DNA of 64,000 nucleotides from Prochlorococcus sp. AG-418-C09 (GTDB taxonomy: Bacteria; Cyanobacteriota; Cyanobacteriia; PCC-6307; Cyanobiaceae). Made by a program: the position numbers and the translations under genes. Where the stretch lies: NCBI GenBank assembly GCA_003214355.1, contig QCLS01000004.1, positions 44,097 to 108,096 on the forward strand, read 5' to 3'. This document shows positions 29,276-37,961 of the stretch, piece after piece (the stretch's first letter is position 1; every line of letters starts with the position of its first letter). The notes beneath the pieces were generated by a model. That model had not been told where the DNA came from, did not search any database, and saw only the letters and a list, made by a program, of their open reading frames with translations.

Positions 29276-30226
29276 TTATTCGTATTTAAGACTGAACTTC
29301 TTAACAAGCCATTGAGCAAGAATATTTACAACCAAAGTCAATATCATCAAAACAAAAGCGGCATAAAACAGAGAAGACACTTGACTTCCATCTGCTTCTC
29401 CAAACTGATTTGCCAGCATTGATGAAATAGTATAACCAGGAGAGAGTAAAGACCAACTAAAGGAATTAGAGTTACCAATAATCATTGTTACAGCCATTGT
29501 TTCTCCTAAGGCTCTTCCTAAACCCAATAAAACACCTGCCATGATTCCAGATAAAGCGGCAGGTAAAATTACTGAGAAAATTGTTTTCCATCTACTTGCT
29601 CCAATGCCATATGATGCGTTTCTAAGCTTTTGTGGAACTTGATTTAAGGTATCTCTTGAGATTGAAGTAACTATTGGCAACAACATTACGACAAGAATAA
29701 AAATAGCTAATAAAGAATTTCTACCCGTTGGTTCTGAACTAAATAAAGGAATCCAACCAAACCTGATATGAAGAAATTCGAAAAAGCCTCTAAAAAAAGG
29801 TTCCATAACAAATATTGCCCAGATACCTAAAACTACAGATGGTATTGCGGCTAACAATTCAACAAAAAAGCCTATTACTTCCCTTGCTGCTTTTGGGACA
29901 AAGTCTTCAGTAATAAAAATTGCAGTACCTACACCTAATGGAATAGTTATTAAAATCGAAAAAATTGATGTGATTAATGTGCCATAAATTGCTGCAAACG
30001 CTCCATACTCGTCTGTAACAGGATTCCATGCGGAAGTTGTTAGGAACCTTAGGCCATATTTAGAAAATGATTCTAAAGATTGAGAAAAGACTACTATTAT
30101 TATTCCAAAAAGTATTATCGCTACAAAACTAGAAAGTAAAAGTGTTGAATTTTTAAAAATGATATCAATATTTCTCTCGATGCCGTATCGATTACGCTTC
30201 TCGAAAATTCCTATCTTCTCTTTCAT
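29276..30226 (-). CDS. pstC: Phosphate ABC transporter permease PstC
   Basis: First gene of the pstCAB unit, 316 residues with six helices and the EAA loop (GIGASRWKTIFSVILPAALSGIMAGVLLGLGRALGETMAV). The N-terminal extension (MKEKIGIFEKRNRYGIERNI) is cytoplasmic. Upstream, CTTTAACAGCTGTTTAAG (about 30273-30290) is a near-palindrome that could be regulatory. Note that pstS, usually first in the operon, lies 3 kb away beyond arsR-gap1-arsJ. Confidence 0.94.
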   Translation of the reverse strand: MKEKIGIFEKRNRYGIERNIDIIFKNSTLLLSSFVAIILFGIIIVVFSQSLESFSKYGLRFLTTSAWNPVTDEYGAFAAIYGTLITSIFSILITIPLGVGTAIFITEDFVPKAAREVIGFFVELLAAIPSVVLGIWAIFVMEPFFRGFFEFLHIRFGWIPLFSSEPTGRNSLLAIFILVVMLLPIVTSISRDTLNQVPQKLRNASYGIGASRWKTIFSVILPAALSGIMAGVLLGLGRALGETMAVTMIIGNSNSFSWSLLSPGYTISSMLANQFGEADGSQVSSLFYAAFVLMILTLVVNILAQWLVKKFSLKYE

Positions 30227-30357
30227 TGAAAAATGAATACCTCTATAAATCTACTACTAAATGGGGTAAAAGACTTTAACAGCTGTTTAAGGAATTAAGA
30301 AAATAAAATAATTCCTATAGAGATTAGACAAATCAAAAAATTAGTTTATACAAGATT

Positions 30358-30699
30358 TTATTCGCAGCAACGTTTTCTTTTTGAGGAATCATCTGTCAAA
30401 GAAGTTATCCATTCCTTGATCAAAAAGAGAGATTCTTTATTTAGGCTGTAGTACACCCATCTACCTTCTTGTCTATCTGAGATAAGACCAGCTTCCTTCA
30501 ATATTTTTATGTGATATGAAATTCTTGATTGAGATAACTTAGTTAATTTCATAATATCGCAAACACAAACTTCTCCATCCATCATTAGTTCAATTATTTC
30601 TAGCCTAAAAGGATCAGAAAATGAAACCATCAACTTAGATATATTTTCTTTTTTTACTTTGCTAATCTCTTTTAACACTTTTAAGAATATTAAATTCAC
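30358..30699 (-). CDS. arsR: ArsR/SmtB-family metalloregulator, probably arsenic-sensing
   Basis: Winged-helix repressor of 113 residues. The recognition region is LTKLSQSRISYHIKILKEAGLISDRQEGRWVYYSL, and the metal site is CVCD with Cys45 and Cys47, the arsenite-binding motif of classical ArsR (ELCVCDL). The C-terminus adds a vicinal pair (KRKRCCE) that could also bind As(III). It is divergent from gap1-arsJ and 131 bp from pstC. A perfect 24-bp palindrome lies between arsR and gap1 and is the likely operator. The start could be the internal Met24. Confidence 0.88.
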   Translation of the reverse strand: MNLIFLKVLKEISKVKKENISKLMVSFSDPFRLEIIELMMDGEVCVCDIMKLTKLSQSRISYHIKILKEAGLISDRQEGRWVYYSLNKESLFLIKEWITSLTDDSSKRKRCCE

Positions 30700-30746
30700 T
30701 TAAATATAGCTTAAATAAAAAAGATTTCATTAATAAAAGCATCTTG

Positions 30747-30770
30747 ATACATCAAAATATTTTGATGTAT
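30747..30770. promoter_or_regulatory. Probable ArsR operator, 24-bp perfect palindrome
   Basis: ATACATCAAAAT followed by its exact mirror ATTTTGATGTAT. The core ATCAA-N6-TTGAT recurs twice before pstS. It is centred between divergent arsR and gap1, 26 bp before the gap1 ATG, a standard place for an ArsR operator controlling both directions. Confidence 0.8.
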
Positions 30771-30795
30771 AATTTGGAAAGAGAATTTCAAAGTT

Positions 30796-31818
30796 ATGAA
30801 AATTGGAATTAATGGTTTTGGAAGAATAGGAAGATTAGTTTTTAGAGCATTATGGGATAGAGCTGATATAGAAATAACTCACATTAATGAGATAGCAGGA
30901 GATTCGAAAGCCGCTGCGCATCTACTCGAATTCGATTCAGTCCATGGCAGATGGGGGAAAGCTATAAAGGTTAAAGAAGATGAAATAATAATTGATGGAA
31001 AGAAATTAACCTACACATCTTTTAAAGATTACCTTGATGTTCCTTGGGGAAAATCTTCAGTAGATATTATTTTGGAATGTACAGGTAAGAATAAAAAGCC
31101 AGACAAACTAAATCCATATTTTGATTCTCTAGGGATGAAAAGAGTAATAGTAGCTTGTCCAGTTAAAGGAATTGTTGCAGAAGCTGAATCACTTAATGTT
31201 GTTTATGGCATAAATCAAAGTCTTTATGACCCTTCCAAACATAAATTAGTAACTGCAGCATCCTGCACTACAAATTGTTTAGCTCCGATAGTAAAGGTAA
31301 TTAATGAAAATTTTTCAATTAAACACGGTGCTATTACAACTATTCACGATGTCACGAACACTCAAGTTCCTGTAGATTTTTATAAAAGTGATTTGAGGAG
31401 AGCAAGAGGATGTATGCAAAGTTTAATACCTACTACCACTGGATCTGCTAAAGCTATCGCTGAGATCTTTCCAGAATTAAAAGGAAAATTAAATGGACAT
31501 GCAGTAAGAGTTCCTCTACTTAATGGTTCTTTAACAGATGCAGTTTTTGAATTAAATAAAGAAGTGACAACTGAACAAGTAAATATGGCAATAAAGGAAG
31601 CTTCAGAAACTTATTTAAAAGGAATTCTTGGCTACGAAGAAAGACCTTTAGTTTCTGCAGATTATGTAAATGACTCTAGAAGTTCAATAGTTGATAGTTT
31701 ATCAACGATGGTTGTTAATTCAAATTTATTAAAGATATACTCTTGGTATGACAACGAGTGGGGTTACAGCTGCAGACTTGCAGATCTTACTGAATATGTA
31801 ATCAAAAAAGAGATTTAA
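30796..31818 (+). CDS. gap1: Glyceraldehyde-3-phosphate dehydrogenase, arsenate-detoxification type
   Basis: Catalytic GAPDH of 340 residues: Rossmann start [18 protein letters not shown], active site [12 protein letters not shown] with Cys157, and the C-terminal [16 protein letters not shown]. It is not the photosynthetic Gap2. Linked to arsR and arsJ, it most probably makes 1-arseno-3-phosphoglycerate from arsenate, the substrate exported by ArsJ (a pathway shown in Pseudomonas). Only 11 bp separate it from arsJ, so the two are cotranscribed. Promoter region contains the ArsR-type palindrome. Confidence 0.92.
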   Translation: MKIGINGFGRIGRLVFRALWDRADIEITHINEIAGDSKAAAHLLEFDSVHGRWGKAIKVKEDEIIIDGKKLTYTSFKDYLDVPWGKSSVDIILECTGKNKKPDKLNPYFDSLGMKRVIVACPVKGIVAEAESLNVVYGINQSLYDPSKHKLVTAASCTTNCLAPIVKVINENFSIKHGAITTIHDVTNTQVPVDFYKSDLRRARGCMQSLIPTTTGSAKAIAEIFPELKGKLNGHAVRVPLLNGSLTDAVFELNKEVTTEQVNMAIKEASETYLKGILGYEERPLVSADYVNDSRSSIVDSLSTMVVNSNLLKIYSWYDNEWGYSCRLADLTEYVIKKEI

Positions 31819-31829
31819 TTTATGTCTTT

Positions 31830-33089
31830 ATGAAGTTATCTAATATTCAACAATATAGTGTTGTAACGGCAAACTATTGGGCGTTCACGCTTACTGACGG
31901 CGCATTAAGATTATTAGTTGTTGGTCACTTTCATGAGCTAGGTTACACAACTCTACAAATTGCTTTACTTTTCCTTTTTTATGAGTTTTTTGGAATAATT
32001 ACTAATCTATATGGTGGTTGGATAGGAGCAAGATATGGTTTAAGGCTTACTTTATGGATTGGGACTATCCTTCAAATCATCGCTCTTTTTATGCTTATAC
32101 CAGTTAAGGAGGATTGGCCAGTAATATTTAGTGTCGTATACGTTATGGTTGCTCAAGCAGTTAGTGGGATAGCAAAAGATTTAAACAAAATGAGTGCTAA
32201 AAGTGCTGTTAAGACAGTAGTTCCAGAGACAAATGATGGCAATGATACTGGCCAAAAACAACTTTTTAAATGGGTTGCTATTTTAACTGGATCTAAAAAT
32301 GCTCTTAAGGGAGTTGGCTTTTTCTTGGGTGGACTTTTATATAAGTTATTTGGATTCAATAATGCTGTAGGAATTATGGGTTTTGGACTCTGCTTAGCCT
32401 TTTTATTGACATTAATTTTGCCTGGAGAAATTGGCAAGATGAAAACCAAACCAGCTTTTAATGATCTTTTTTCAAAATCAAATGCAATAAATATTCTTTC
32501 AGCAGCAAGATTCTTTCTTTTTGGAGCAAGAGATGTTTGGTTTGTTGTAGCTCTTCCAGTATTCCTAGATATGGCATTTGGTTGGGACTACATGGAAATA
32601 GGATTATTTCTTGGGGCCTGGGTAATAGGTTATGGAATTGTACAGGCTTCAGCTCCAGCAATTAGAAAGATGTGGGGCCAGAAAGAGAGTCCAGATCGTA
32701 AAGCTATCCAATTTTGGAGTGCCGTATTAATGGTCATACCATCTTTGATAGGAGTCGCATTATGGAGAGAAAGTTCTCCATCGATAGCAATAATTTTAGG
32801 ACTTACTATTTTTGGATTTGTTTTTGCAATGAATTCCTCTACACATTCTTATATGATTTTGGCCTACTCTAATAATGAAAAAGTCAGTTTAAATGTTGGC
32901 TTCTATTACATGGCAAATGCTGCTGGAAGACTAGTTGGAACATTACTATCTGGCTTACTATTTATGATTGGGAGAAATCCGAGTATTGGTCTTCAATATT
33001 GTCTTTATTTTTCATCACTTCTAATATTATTATCTTGGATTTGGAGTCTTAAATTACCCTCGTTCAAACAAAGCCTGTCAGCTCCATAA
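31830..33089 (+). CDS. arsJ: ArsJ organoarsenical efflux permease (MFS)
   Basis: 419-residue major facilitator protein with about 12 helices. The N-terminus QQYSVVTANYWAFTLTDGALRLLVVGHFHELGYTTLQIA, the cytoplasmic NKMSAKSAVKTVVP and the STHSYMILAYS segment are typical of ArsJ. It exports 1-arseno-3-phosphoglycerate made by the neighbouring GAPDH. Gene order arsR-gap1-arsJ next to pst fits a cell that takes up arsenate accidentally through high-affinity phosphate transport in P-poor water. Confidence 0.88.
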   Translation: MKLSNIQQYSVVTANYWAFTLTDGALRLLVVGHFHELGYTTLQIALLFLFYEFFGIITNLYGGWIGARYGLRLTLWIGTILQIIALFMLIPVKEDWPVIFSVVYVMVAQAVSGIAKDLNKMSAKSAVKTVVPETNDGNDTGQKQLFKWVAILTGSKNALKGVGFFLGGLLYKLFGFNNAVGIMGFGLCLAFLLTLILPGEIGKMKTKPAFNDLFSKSNAINILSAARFFLFGARDVWFVVALPVFLDMAFGWDYMEIGLFLGAWVIGYGIVQASAPAIRKMWGQKESPDRKAIQFWSAVLMVIPSLIGVALWRESSPSIAIILGLTIFGFVFAMNSSTHSYMILAYSNNEKVSLNVGFYYMANAAGRLVGTLLSGLLFMIGRNPSIGLQYCLYFSSLLILLSWIWSLKLPSFKQSLSAP

Positions 33090-33140
33090 AGACTTATTTT
33101 TACGAATCAGAATATTTTAAATCAATATTAATTAACATTA

Positions 33141-33164
33141 AAATCCCCAAATAGTTGGGGATTT
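33141..33164. terminator. Hairpin terminator between arsJ and pstS
   Basis: AAATCCCC, 8-nt loop, GGGGATTT: an 8-bp perfect stem with A/T flanks, suited to end transcription in both directions between the convergent arsJ and pstS genes. Confidence 0.85.
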
Positions 33165-33189
33165 CTGCTCTTTATATGATTTACATAAA

Positions 33190-34167
33190 CTATTCTTTTA
33201 TTAAATTTATAGCTTCTCTTGCTCTTTCTAAAATATCTCCTTTAAGCGGGATAAAATCTAAAGTTATTGCTTTGGCTTGATACTCATCACTGAGAAGAGC
33301 ACTTAGCATTTCTTTAATTGCCTCTGTGTTTTCACCATTACCTGTCTCATAAGCAAGAATCCATGTCAATGTACTTATAGGATATGCACCGTCTCCTCTT
33401 GGATTTGGATCACGTCCAGCTAAATTATCATCAAGTTTAATTCCATTAAGTGCAATAGCTCCACTTTCTGCCGTTGGGTAAACAAACTGACCTTCTCTAT
33501 TTTCTAAAGCAGCTGCTGTAATATTACCCCTTATGTATGATTGATTAACATAACCAATAGCGCCATAAGTAGTCTCAATAATTCCAGCCACACCTGAGTT
33601 ACCTTTACCACCTACACCTGTAACCCATTCAACAGACTTTCCAACGCCTAGTGTCCATAATCTTGAAAAAGCATCCATTGATGCTGTAAAAGCTTTTGTA
33701 GTTCCCGAACCATCGGAACGATGCACCCATGTGATTTGCCCAGGAGGACATCCTAATTCTTTCCAATCAGTAATGATTCCCATAGCAACTTTAACTGCAT
33801 CTTCCTGGGTTAGCTTCAAGTCGCAATCGTAATTGTAGCCAAATGCAATTGTACCTCCAACCATAGGTATTTGAACCAAGCCTCTATCAACTAAAGCTAT
33901 GTCTGAATCCTTCATAGGATCATCAGAAGCGGCGAAATCAACTGTTTCATCAATAAATGCTTTTCTACCAGAACCTGAACCTACAGCTTGGTAATTAACA
34001 CTGATGTCTCCCTCTTCTGATAAATCCTTAAACCAACTAGTATAAATCTGTGCCGGGAATGAAGCACCTGCACCGCTTAATCTAATTGCCGGTGAGGAAC
34101 AGCCAGTTGCGGCTATCGCAAGAGCCGAAGAAAGAAGAATTGCTTTCTTAGAAAAAAAAGTTTTCAT
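33190..34167 (-). CDS. pstS: Phosphate ABC transporter substrate-binding protein
   Basis: Periplasmic phosphate-binding protein, 325 residues. A lipoprotein-like signal (AILLSSALAIAATGCSS, TGC lipobox) is followed by the PstS motifs GAGASFPAQIYTSWF, VNYQAVGSGSGRKAFI, DFAASDDPM and VHRSDGSGTTKAF, which bind the phosphate. It is separated from pstCAB, convergent with arsJ. The promoter region holds two tandem copies of the ArsR-type dyad 29-62 bp before the ATG. Control by a PhoB/SphR-type regulator is expected in cyanobacteria, but no such gene is in the window. Confidence 0.95.
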   Translation of the reverse strand: MKTFFSKKAILLSSALAIAATGCSSPAIRLSGAGASFPAQIYTSWFKDLSEEGDISVNYQAVGSGSGRKAFIDETVDFAASDDPMKDSDIALVDRGLVQIPMVGGTIAFGYNYDCDLKLTQEDAVKVAMGIITDWKELGCPPGQITWVHRSDGSGTTKAFTASMDAFSRLWTLGVGKSVEWVTGVGGKGNSGVAGIIETTYGAIGYVNQSYIRGNITAAALENREGQFVYPTAESGAIALNGIKLDDNLAGRDPNPRGDGAYPISTLTWILAYETGNGENTEAIKEMLSALLSDEYQAKAITLDFIPLKGDILERAREAINLIKE

Positions 34168-34195
34168 TTATAGAAGTAGATTCCTTTAATATTAT

Positions 34196-34229
34196 ATCAA
34201 AAAAATTTGATGTATCAATATTTCTTGAT
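34196..34229. promoter_or_regulatory. Two tandem ArsR-like dyads upstream of pstS
   Basis: ATCAA-N6-TTGAT occurs at 34196-34211 and again at 34214-34229, 18 bp apart, matching the core of the arsR/gap1 palindrome. They lie 29-62 bp before the pstS start. Further upstream, repeats of CTTAAT (34243-34266) could be Pho-box half sites; this second reading is weak. Confidence 0.65.
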
Positions 34230-34305
34230 ATAAGAATAGATAGCTTAATTTAATTTAGGCTTAATCTAAATTTAATAATACTTGTTTAAGTTCCGATATT
34301 ATTTT

Positions 34306-35361
34306 CTATCTCAAGAAATCTGCTGAGGAAACAAGCTCACCTAACAAGCCCGAGAGATTATCTAATTGTTCTTTACTACCAAACGCAATTAATACCTGAG
34401 CAGGCTGAAGAACAAAATTACCGCCGGGGTTTGTTAGTAACTTTTGATCTTCTTTAATTGCTAATATTTTGGCACCACTTTTCTTTCCAATACCCAAATC
34501 AGATAAAGTTCTTTTCTCAGAATTCTCAAAAATACTTATGTCATTGCTTAACTCAAACTCTTCAATCTCACATTCACTACCTGCTAATAAATCTAAAAAG
34601 TCAATTGCAATTGGTCTCAATGCCATTGATGCCATAGCTCTTCCAGCTGCAATATAAGGACTAACAACAATACTTGCACCAGCTAACCTTAATTTACTAG
34701 CCGCCTCTTCAGTTGCGGCCCTAGCAATTACTCTTACTTTACTTCTTATGCTTTTAGCACTTAAAACAACATATAAATTAGCAGCATCATTTGGCAGAGT
34801 AACAACTAAACTTTTGCAATTATTTAGACCTGCAAGATTTAGAGTTTCATCCAGAGTTGCATCTGCGCATAAGACCTCCATACCATTATCTTCCGCTATT
34901 TTCTTTCTTTCTAAATTACTTTCAACAATAATGATTGGGATCTTTTGAGATTTTATTTGATTAGATATTTCCTGTCCTACCCTTCCGTACCCACATAAAA
35001 TTACATGATCTTTCATTTTTCTTAGAATTCTTTTAAAGCGTAGCTCATTTACTCTTTGAAAATAACCCGATTCAAACAATTTAACAGCCTTTTGGAACGT
35101 AAATTGAACAAAAATCAAGCCTGCCACAATAATTAATACCGTTACAATTCTTCCCTCAGGGCTTAAAGGTTGCACCTCTCCAAAACCTATTGTGCTTACT
35201 GTTATTAGAACCATCCAAAGGCAATCACTCCAAACCCATCCCTCCGTAATTCGGTATCCTATTGCTCCTAAAAAAAATAAAAAGAATAGAGAATAAATAA
35301 GACCAAGCCATGGTCTTAAATAATCCTTTATAAAATAAAACTCAAATAATTTTAGTTTCAT
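34306..35361 (-). CDS. Potassium channel with TrkA-N (RCK) regulatory domain
   Basis: 351 residues: two membrane helices flanking a pore loop with the filter-like sequence TVSTIGFGE (residues about 55-63), a second helix VTVLIIVAGLIFVQFTF, then an RCK domain beginning HVILCGYGRVGQEISNQI with the Rossmann NAD-binding glycine pattern, and a TrkA-C-like end. MthK-type ligand-gated potassium channels have this layout. GFGE in place of GYGD in the filter is a common variant in bacterial channels. It lies 138 bp upstream of pstS on the same strand. Confidence 0.85.
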   Translation of the reverse strand: MKLKLFEFYFIKDYLRPWLGLIYSLFFLFFLGAIGYRITEGWVWSDCLWMVLITVSTIGFGEVQPLSPEGRIVTVLIIVAGLIFVQFTFQKAVKLFESGYFQRVNELRFKRILRKMKDHVILCGYGRVGQEISNQIKSQKIPIIIVESNLERKKIAEDNGMEVLCADATLDETLNLAGLNNCKSLVVTLPNDAANLYVVLSAKSIRSKVRVIARAATEEAASKLRLAGASIVVSPYIAAGRAMASMALRPIAIDFLDLLAGSECEIEEFELSNDISIFENSEKRTLSDLGIGKKSGAKILAIKEDQKLLTNPGGNFVLQPAQVLIAFGSKEQLDNLSGLLGELVSSADFLR

Positions 35362-35477
35362 AGACTAATTATTAACTAATTTTCAGAAATTACAAAGGGA
35401 TTAATTGGTTAGTTAGTTTTTAAAGTTATTTCGATTCCTAATAAGAAACTCATAATTAGATCAAACTTTTTTATTTT

Positions 35478-36533
35478 CTAATCTTCTGTTCTAACTTCGA
35501 ATTTCCATACATAAACTTTTCCCTTGGCATTAACAGCTGCTAGGGCAGTATCATCAGGTTTCCATGAAATGGCCGAGACATTGTCACCAGCAAAAGCGGC
35601 TCCAACTGGATCGCCATCTCCATTGTTTTTTAAAAAACTAACTACGACTGATCCATCTCTAGAACCAGAAGCCAAAAGTAGATCTTTATTAGAAAAGGAT
35701 AGGCTGGTAACTGGTTCTAGATGATGACCTAATTCTCCGGGAATAGTCCCTTCAGGCCCATCACCATGAAAACTCCAAACAGTTACAGTTGGACTTCCTC
35801 CAGTTGCTAGAAGTGTTCCGCTAGAGTCGAACGAAAGATTACTCGGTTTACCTGGGTAACCAGTCATTTCCGCATCATCTCCAGTCGTTCGACGCCAAAA
35901 ATGAACGGAATTATCCTGACTCCCACAAGCAACAATATCTCCATTTGGACTTAACTCCATTGAAACAAGAGATCCTTGCCATTCGAGTTTCTGGTTTAAA
36001 ACATTATTATTTATATCAAAAAAAGAAACTCGACCATAACAAGCAGTTGCCAGTTCATCATTGTTAGACCAAGCTATTGCACTGACAGTACTTGGATGAC
36101 AGTCTGATTTCCAAATTTCAATACCTTTGGTATTTAGGACGTAAACATTTCTTGAGCAAGCTACAGCTAATAATTCACCATTGGGAGACCACTTTAAATG
36201 TTCAACCCAGCCATTCCCAATCTTTATAGATTTAATCTCATTAGCTTTGTCAAAATCCCATAATCTTACAAATCCATCTTGACCAGAAGTAGCAAAGATA
36301 TCTCTTTCTGTACAAATTGACATCGACAATAATCCACCATCATGTATGTCTTCTTTCTCCCAAATACTTGTTCCAGAATGACCATCAAAAGCGTATAAAC
36401 CTCCTGCAGATCCTCCAACAAGAAATTTTTGCCCTGTATGATTCCATCCACAAACAATTGCATAATCATTAACTTGAGCAGACCAGCAAGAATGAAGCAT
36501 TCCCTTAGGAGTAAAGGGATCTATACCAGACAT
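35478..36533 (-). CDS. WD40-repeat protein of the zinc locus
   Basis: 351 residues forming about seven WD40 blades (repeats such as GGLLSMSICTERDIFATSGQDGFVRLWDFD and VTSLSFSNKDLLLASGSRDGSVVVSFL), so a single beta-propeller. There is no signal peptide. Its start overlaps the end of the COG0523 GTPase gene by 13 bp, so the two are translationally linked and probably function together, for example as scaffold for metal delivery. The role is inferred from this linkage only. Confidence 0.85.
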   Translation of the reverse strand: MSGIDPFTPKGMLHSCWSAQVNDYAIVCGWNHTGQKFLVGGSAGGLYAFDGHSGTSIWEKEDIHDGGLLSMSICTERDIFATSGQDGFVRLWDFDKANEIKSIKIGNGWVEHLKWSPNGELLAVACSRNVYVLNTKGIEIWKSDCHPSTVSAIAWSNNDELATACYGRVSFFDINNNVLNQKLEWQGSLVSMELSPNGDIVACGSQDNSVHFWRRTTGDDAEMTGYPGKPSNLSFDSSGTLLATGGSPTVTVWSFHGDGPEGTIPGELGHHLEPVTSLSFSNKDLLLASGSRDGSVVVSFLKNNGDGDPVGAAFAGDNVSAISWKPDDTALAAVNAKGKVYVWKFEVRTED

Positions 36534-37882
36534 TTATCAAAGTCCTTTTGCATCTGCTCTTCATCAAGATTTCTACCAATAAATACAAGTTGGTTCCTTC
36601 GTGGTTCATTACCCCATTCTTTATCAGGTTGTGCCGTAAATAGCATATGCACACCTTGAAAAACGATTCTATTTGGGTTACCCAAATAGCTAATGAAACC
36701 TTTAGTTCTGAAAATGTCTACACCTTTTTCAGAGAGAAGCTTACCCATCCAAGAGTTTAGTTTCTCAGGATCAACATCACCTAAGCGCTCAATTGCAATC
36801 GAACCAACCTCATCATCATGCTCATGCTCTGCGACCCAAGTCCTTTCTGCTGAAGAATCAATGATTTCATTTGTGTCTCTTTCTTTGGAAGGCAAGATTA
36901 ATTTCATATCAAATTCCTCTGCTGTATGTTGAGTGAAGAGACCAATATTTGAAGGTTTATTGATTTCTAAAATGAATTTCTTAGAGCCTTTATCCTGAAG
37001 TTGGAGGCTAATATGTTTATTAAAAGGAATAATATTTTCTGGTTGCAATATTTCAGCATCTTCCGCATAAAGCCTTACGGAATTCTCAGCTCCATCTTTT
37101 AATGATTCCTCGTTTGTTCCTTGATCGTAAAATGCTACTAGAGACATCTCAGGATCAGGTCCTTCCTCAAGGATTAATTCATAAGTTCCTGGCTCGACTT
37201 TGAAAACTCCAGTCCATTCAAAAGGATATTCAGGTTCTAGGAAAGTTGGTCTTCTCTTTAATACCTGGTCTAAATCAAATGCACTCAAATTCAATACAGT
37301 ATCAATGGGGACTTTTGCTTGTTCTGCACGAATAATACGAGTCATCCTATTCATTTCTCTTAATCTAGATTCAAGATTATTAAGAGCATCTTTTGAAACT
37401 AAATCAGTTTTATTTAGAACCAAAACATCTGCAAATGCAACCTGTTCAGAGCTCTCATCACTTCTACCAAGTTGTTGATCAATATGCCCAGCATCAACAA
37501 GAGTAACAATTCCATCTAATGTAAACTCTGAACTGATTTCTTCATCCATAAAGAAAGTCTGAGCTACAGGGCCAGGATCAGCTAATCCAGTTGTCTCTAC
37601 TAATACATAATCAAACTTATCTCTTCGCTTCATTAGATTCCCAAGAACTCTAATCAAATCGCCACGAACAGTACAACAAATACAGCCATTTGACATCTCG
37701 AAAACTTCTTCATCCGCATTAATAACTAAACCTTGGTCAATCCCAACTTCCCCATACTCGTTTTCTATAACGGCTATACGCTTTCCATGCTCTTCACTCA
37801 ATATTCTATTTAAGAGAGTTGTCTTACCAGAGCCTAGAAAACCAGTAAGTATGGTAACAGGGATTTTTTGGTTTCCACTCAT
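36521..37882 (-). CDS. COG0523 (CobW/ZigA-like) GTPase, putative zinc metallochaperone, with inserted domain
   Basis: 453 residues. G1 loop GFLGSGKTTLLNRIL (residues 14-28), the metal-binding CxCC motif in SNGCICC (67-70), Walker B ETTGLADP and the NKTD specificity motif are intact. The CobW C-terminal domain is near 380-450 (GFISYLGNPNRIVFQGVHMLF). Between them is an insert (about 221-330) starting FEWTGVFKVEPGTYEL that resembles an insert in the neighbouring ZnuA. A second metal-binding segment is EHEHDD. Likely a Zur-regulated zinc chaperone that supplies enzymes under zinc limitation. Confidence 0.9.
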   Translation of the reverse strand: MSGNQKIPVTILTGFLGSGKTTLLNRILSEEHGKRIAVIENEYGEVGIDQGLVINADEEVFEMSNGCICCTVRGDLIRVLGNLMKRRDKFDYVLVETTGLADPGPVAQTFFMDEEISSEFTLDGIVTLVDAGHIDQQLGRSDESSEQVAFADVLVLNKTDLVSKDALNNLESRLREMNRMTRIIRAEQAKVPIDTVLNLSAFDLDQVLKRRPTFLEPEYPFEWTGVFKVEPGTYELILEEGPDPEMSLVAFYDQGTNEESLKDGAENSVRLYAEDAEILQPENIIPFNKHISLQLQDKGSKKFILEINKPSNIGLFTQHTAEEFDMKLILPSKERDTNEIIDSSAERTWVAEHEHDDEVGSIAIERLGDVDPEKLNSWMGKLLSEKGVDIFRTKGFISYLGNPNRIVFQGVHMLFTAQPDKEWGNEPRRNQLVFIGRNLDEEQMQKDFDKCLV

Positions 37883-37902
37883 TTTCTTGTAATTAATATT
37901 TT

Positions 37903-37920
37903 TGAATTAATGTTAATTCA
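37903..37920. promoter_or_regulatory. Near-perfect dyad between znuA and the GTPase gene
   Basis: TGAATTAATGTTAATTCA: 8-bp arms around a 2-bp centre. It lies 21 bp before the GTPase start, in the 79-bp gap after znuA. Could be a Zur site variant or another operator; it differs from the znuA/znuC site. Confidence 0.45.
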
Positions 37921-37961
37921 ATATAGTTAATTTTACGATAATGAAAACCATTTCTTAAGTT

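Noticed and set aside
34240-34300. Pho box (SphR/PhoB direct repeats) before pstS
   Set aside because: CTTAAT-like repeats are present but too degenerate in this AT-rich context to call; ArsR-like dyads are stronger.
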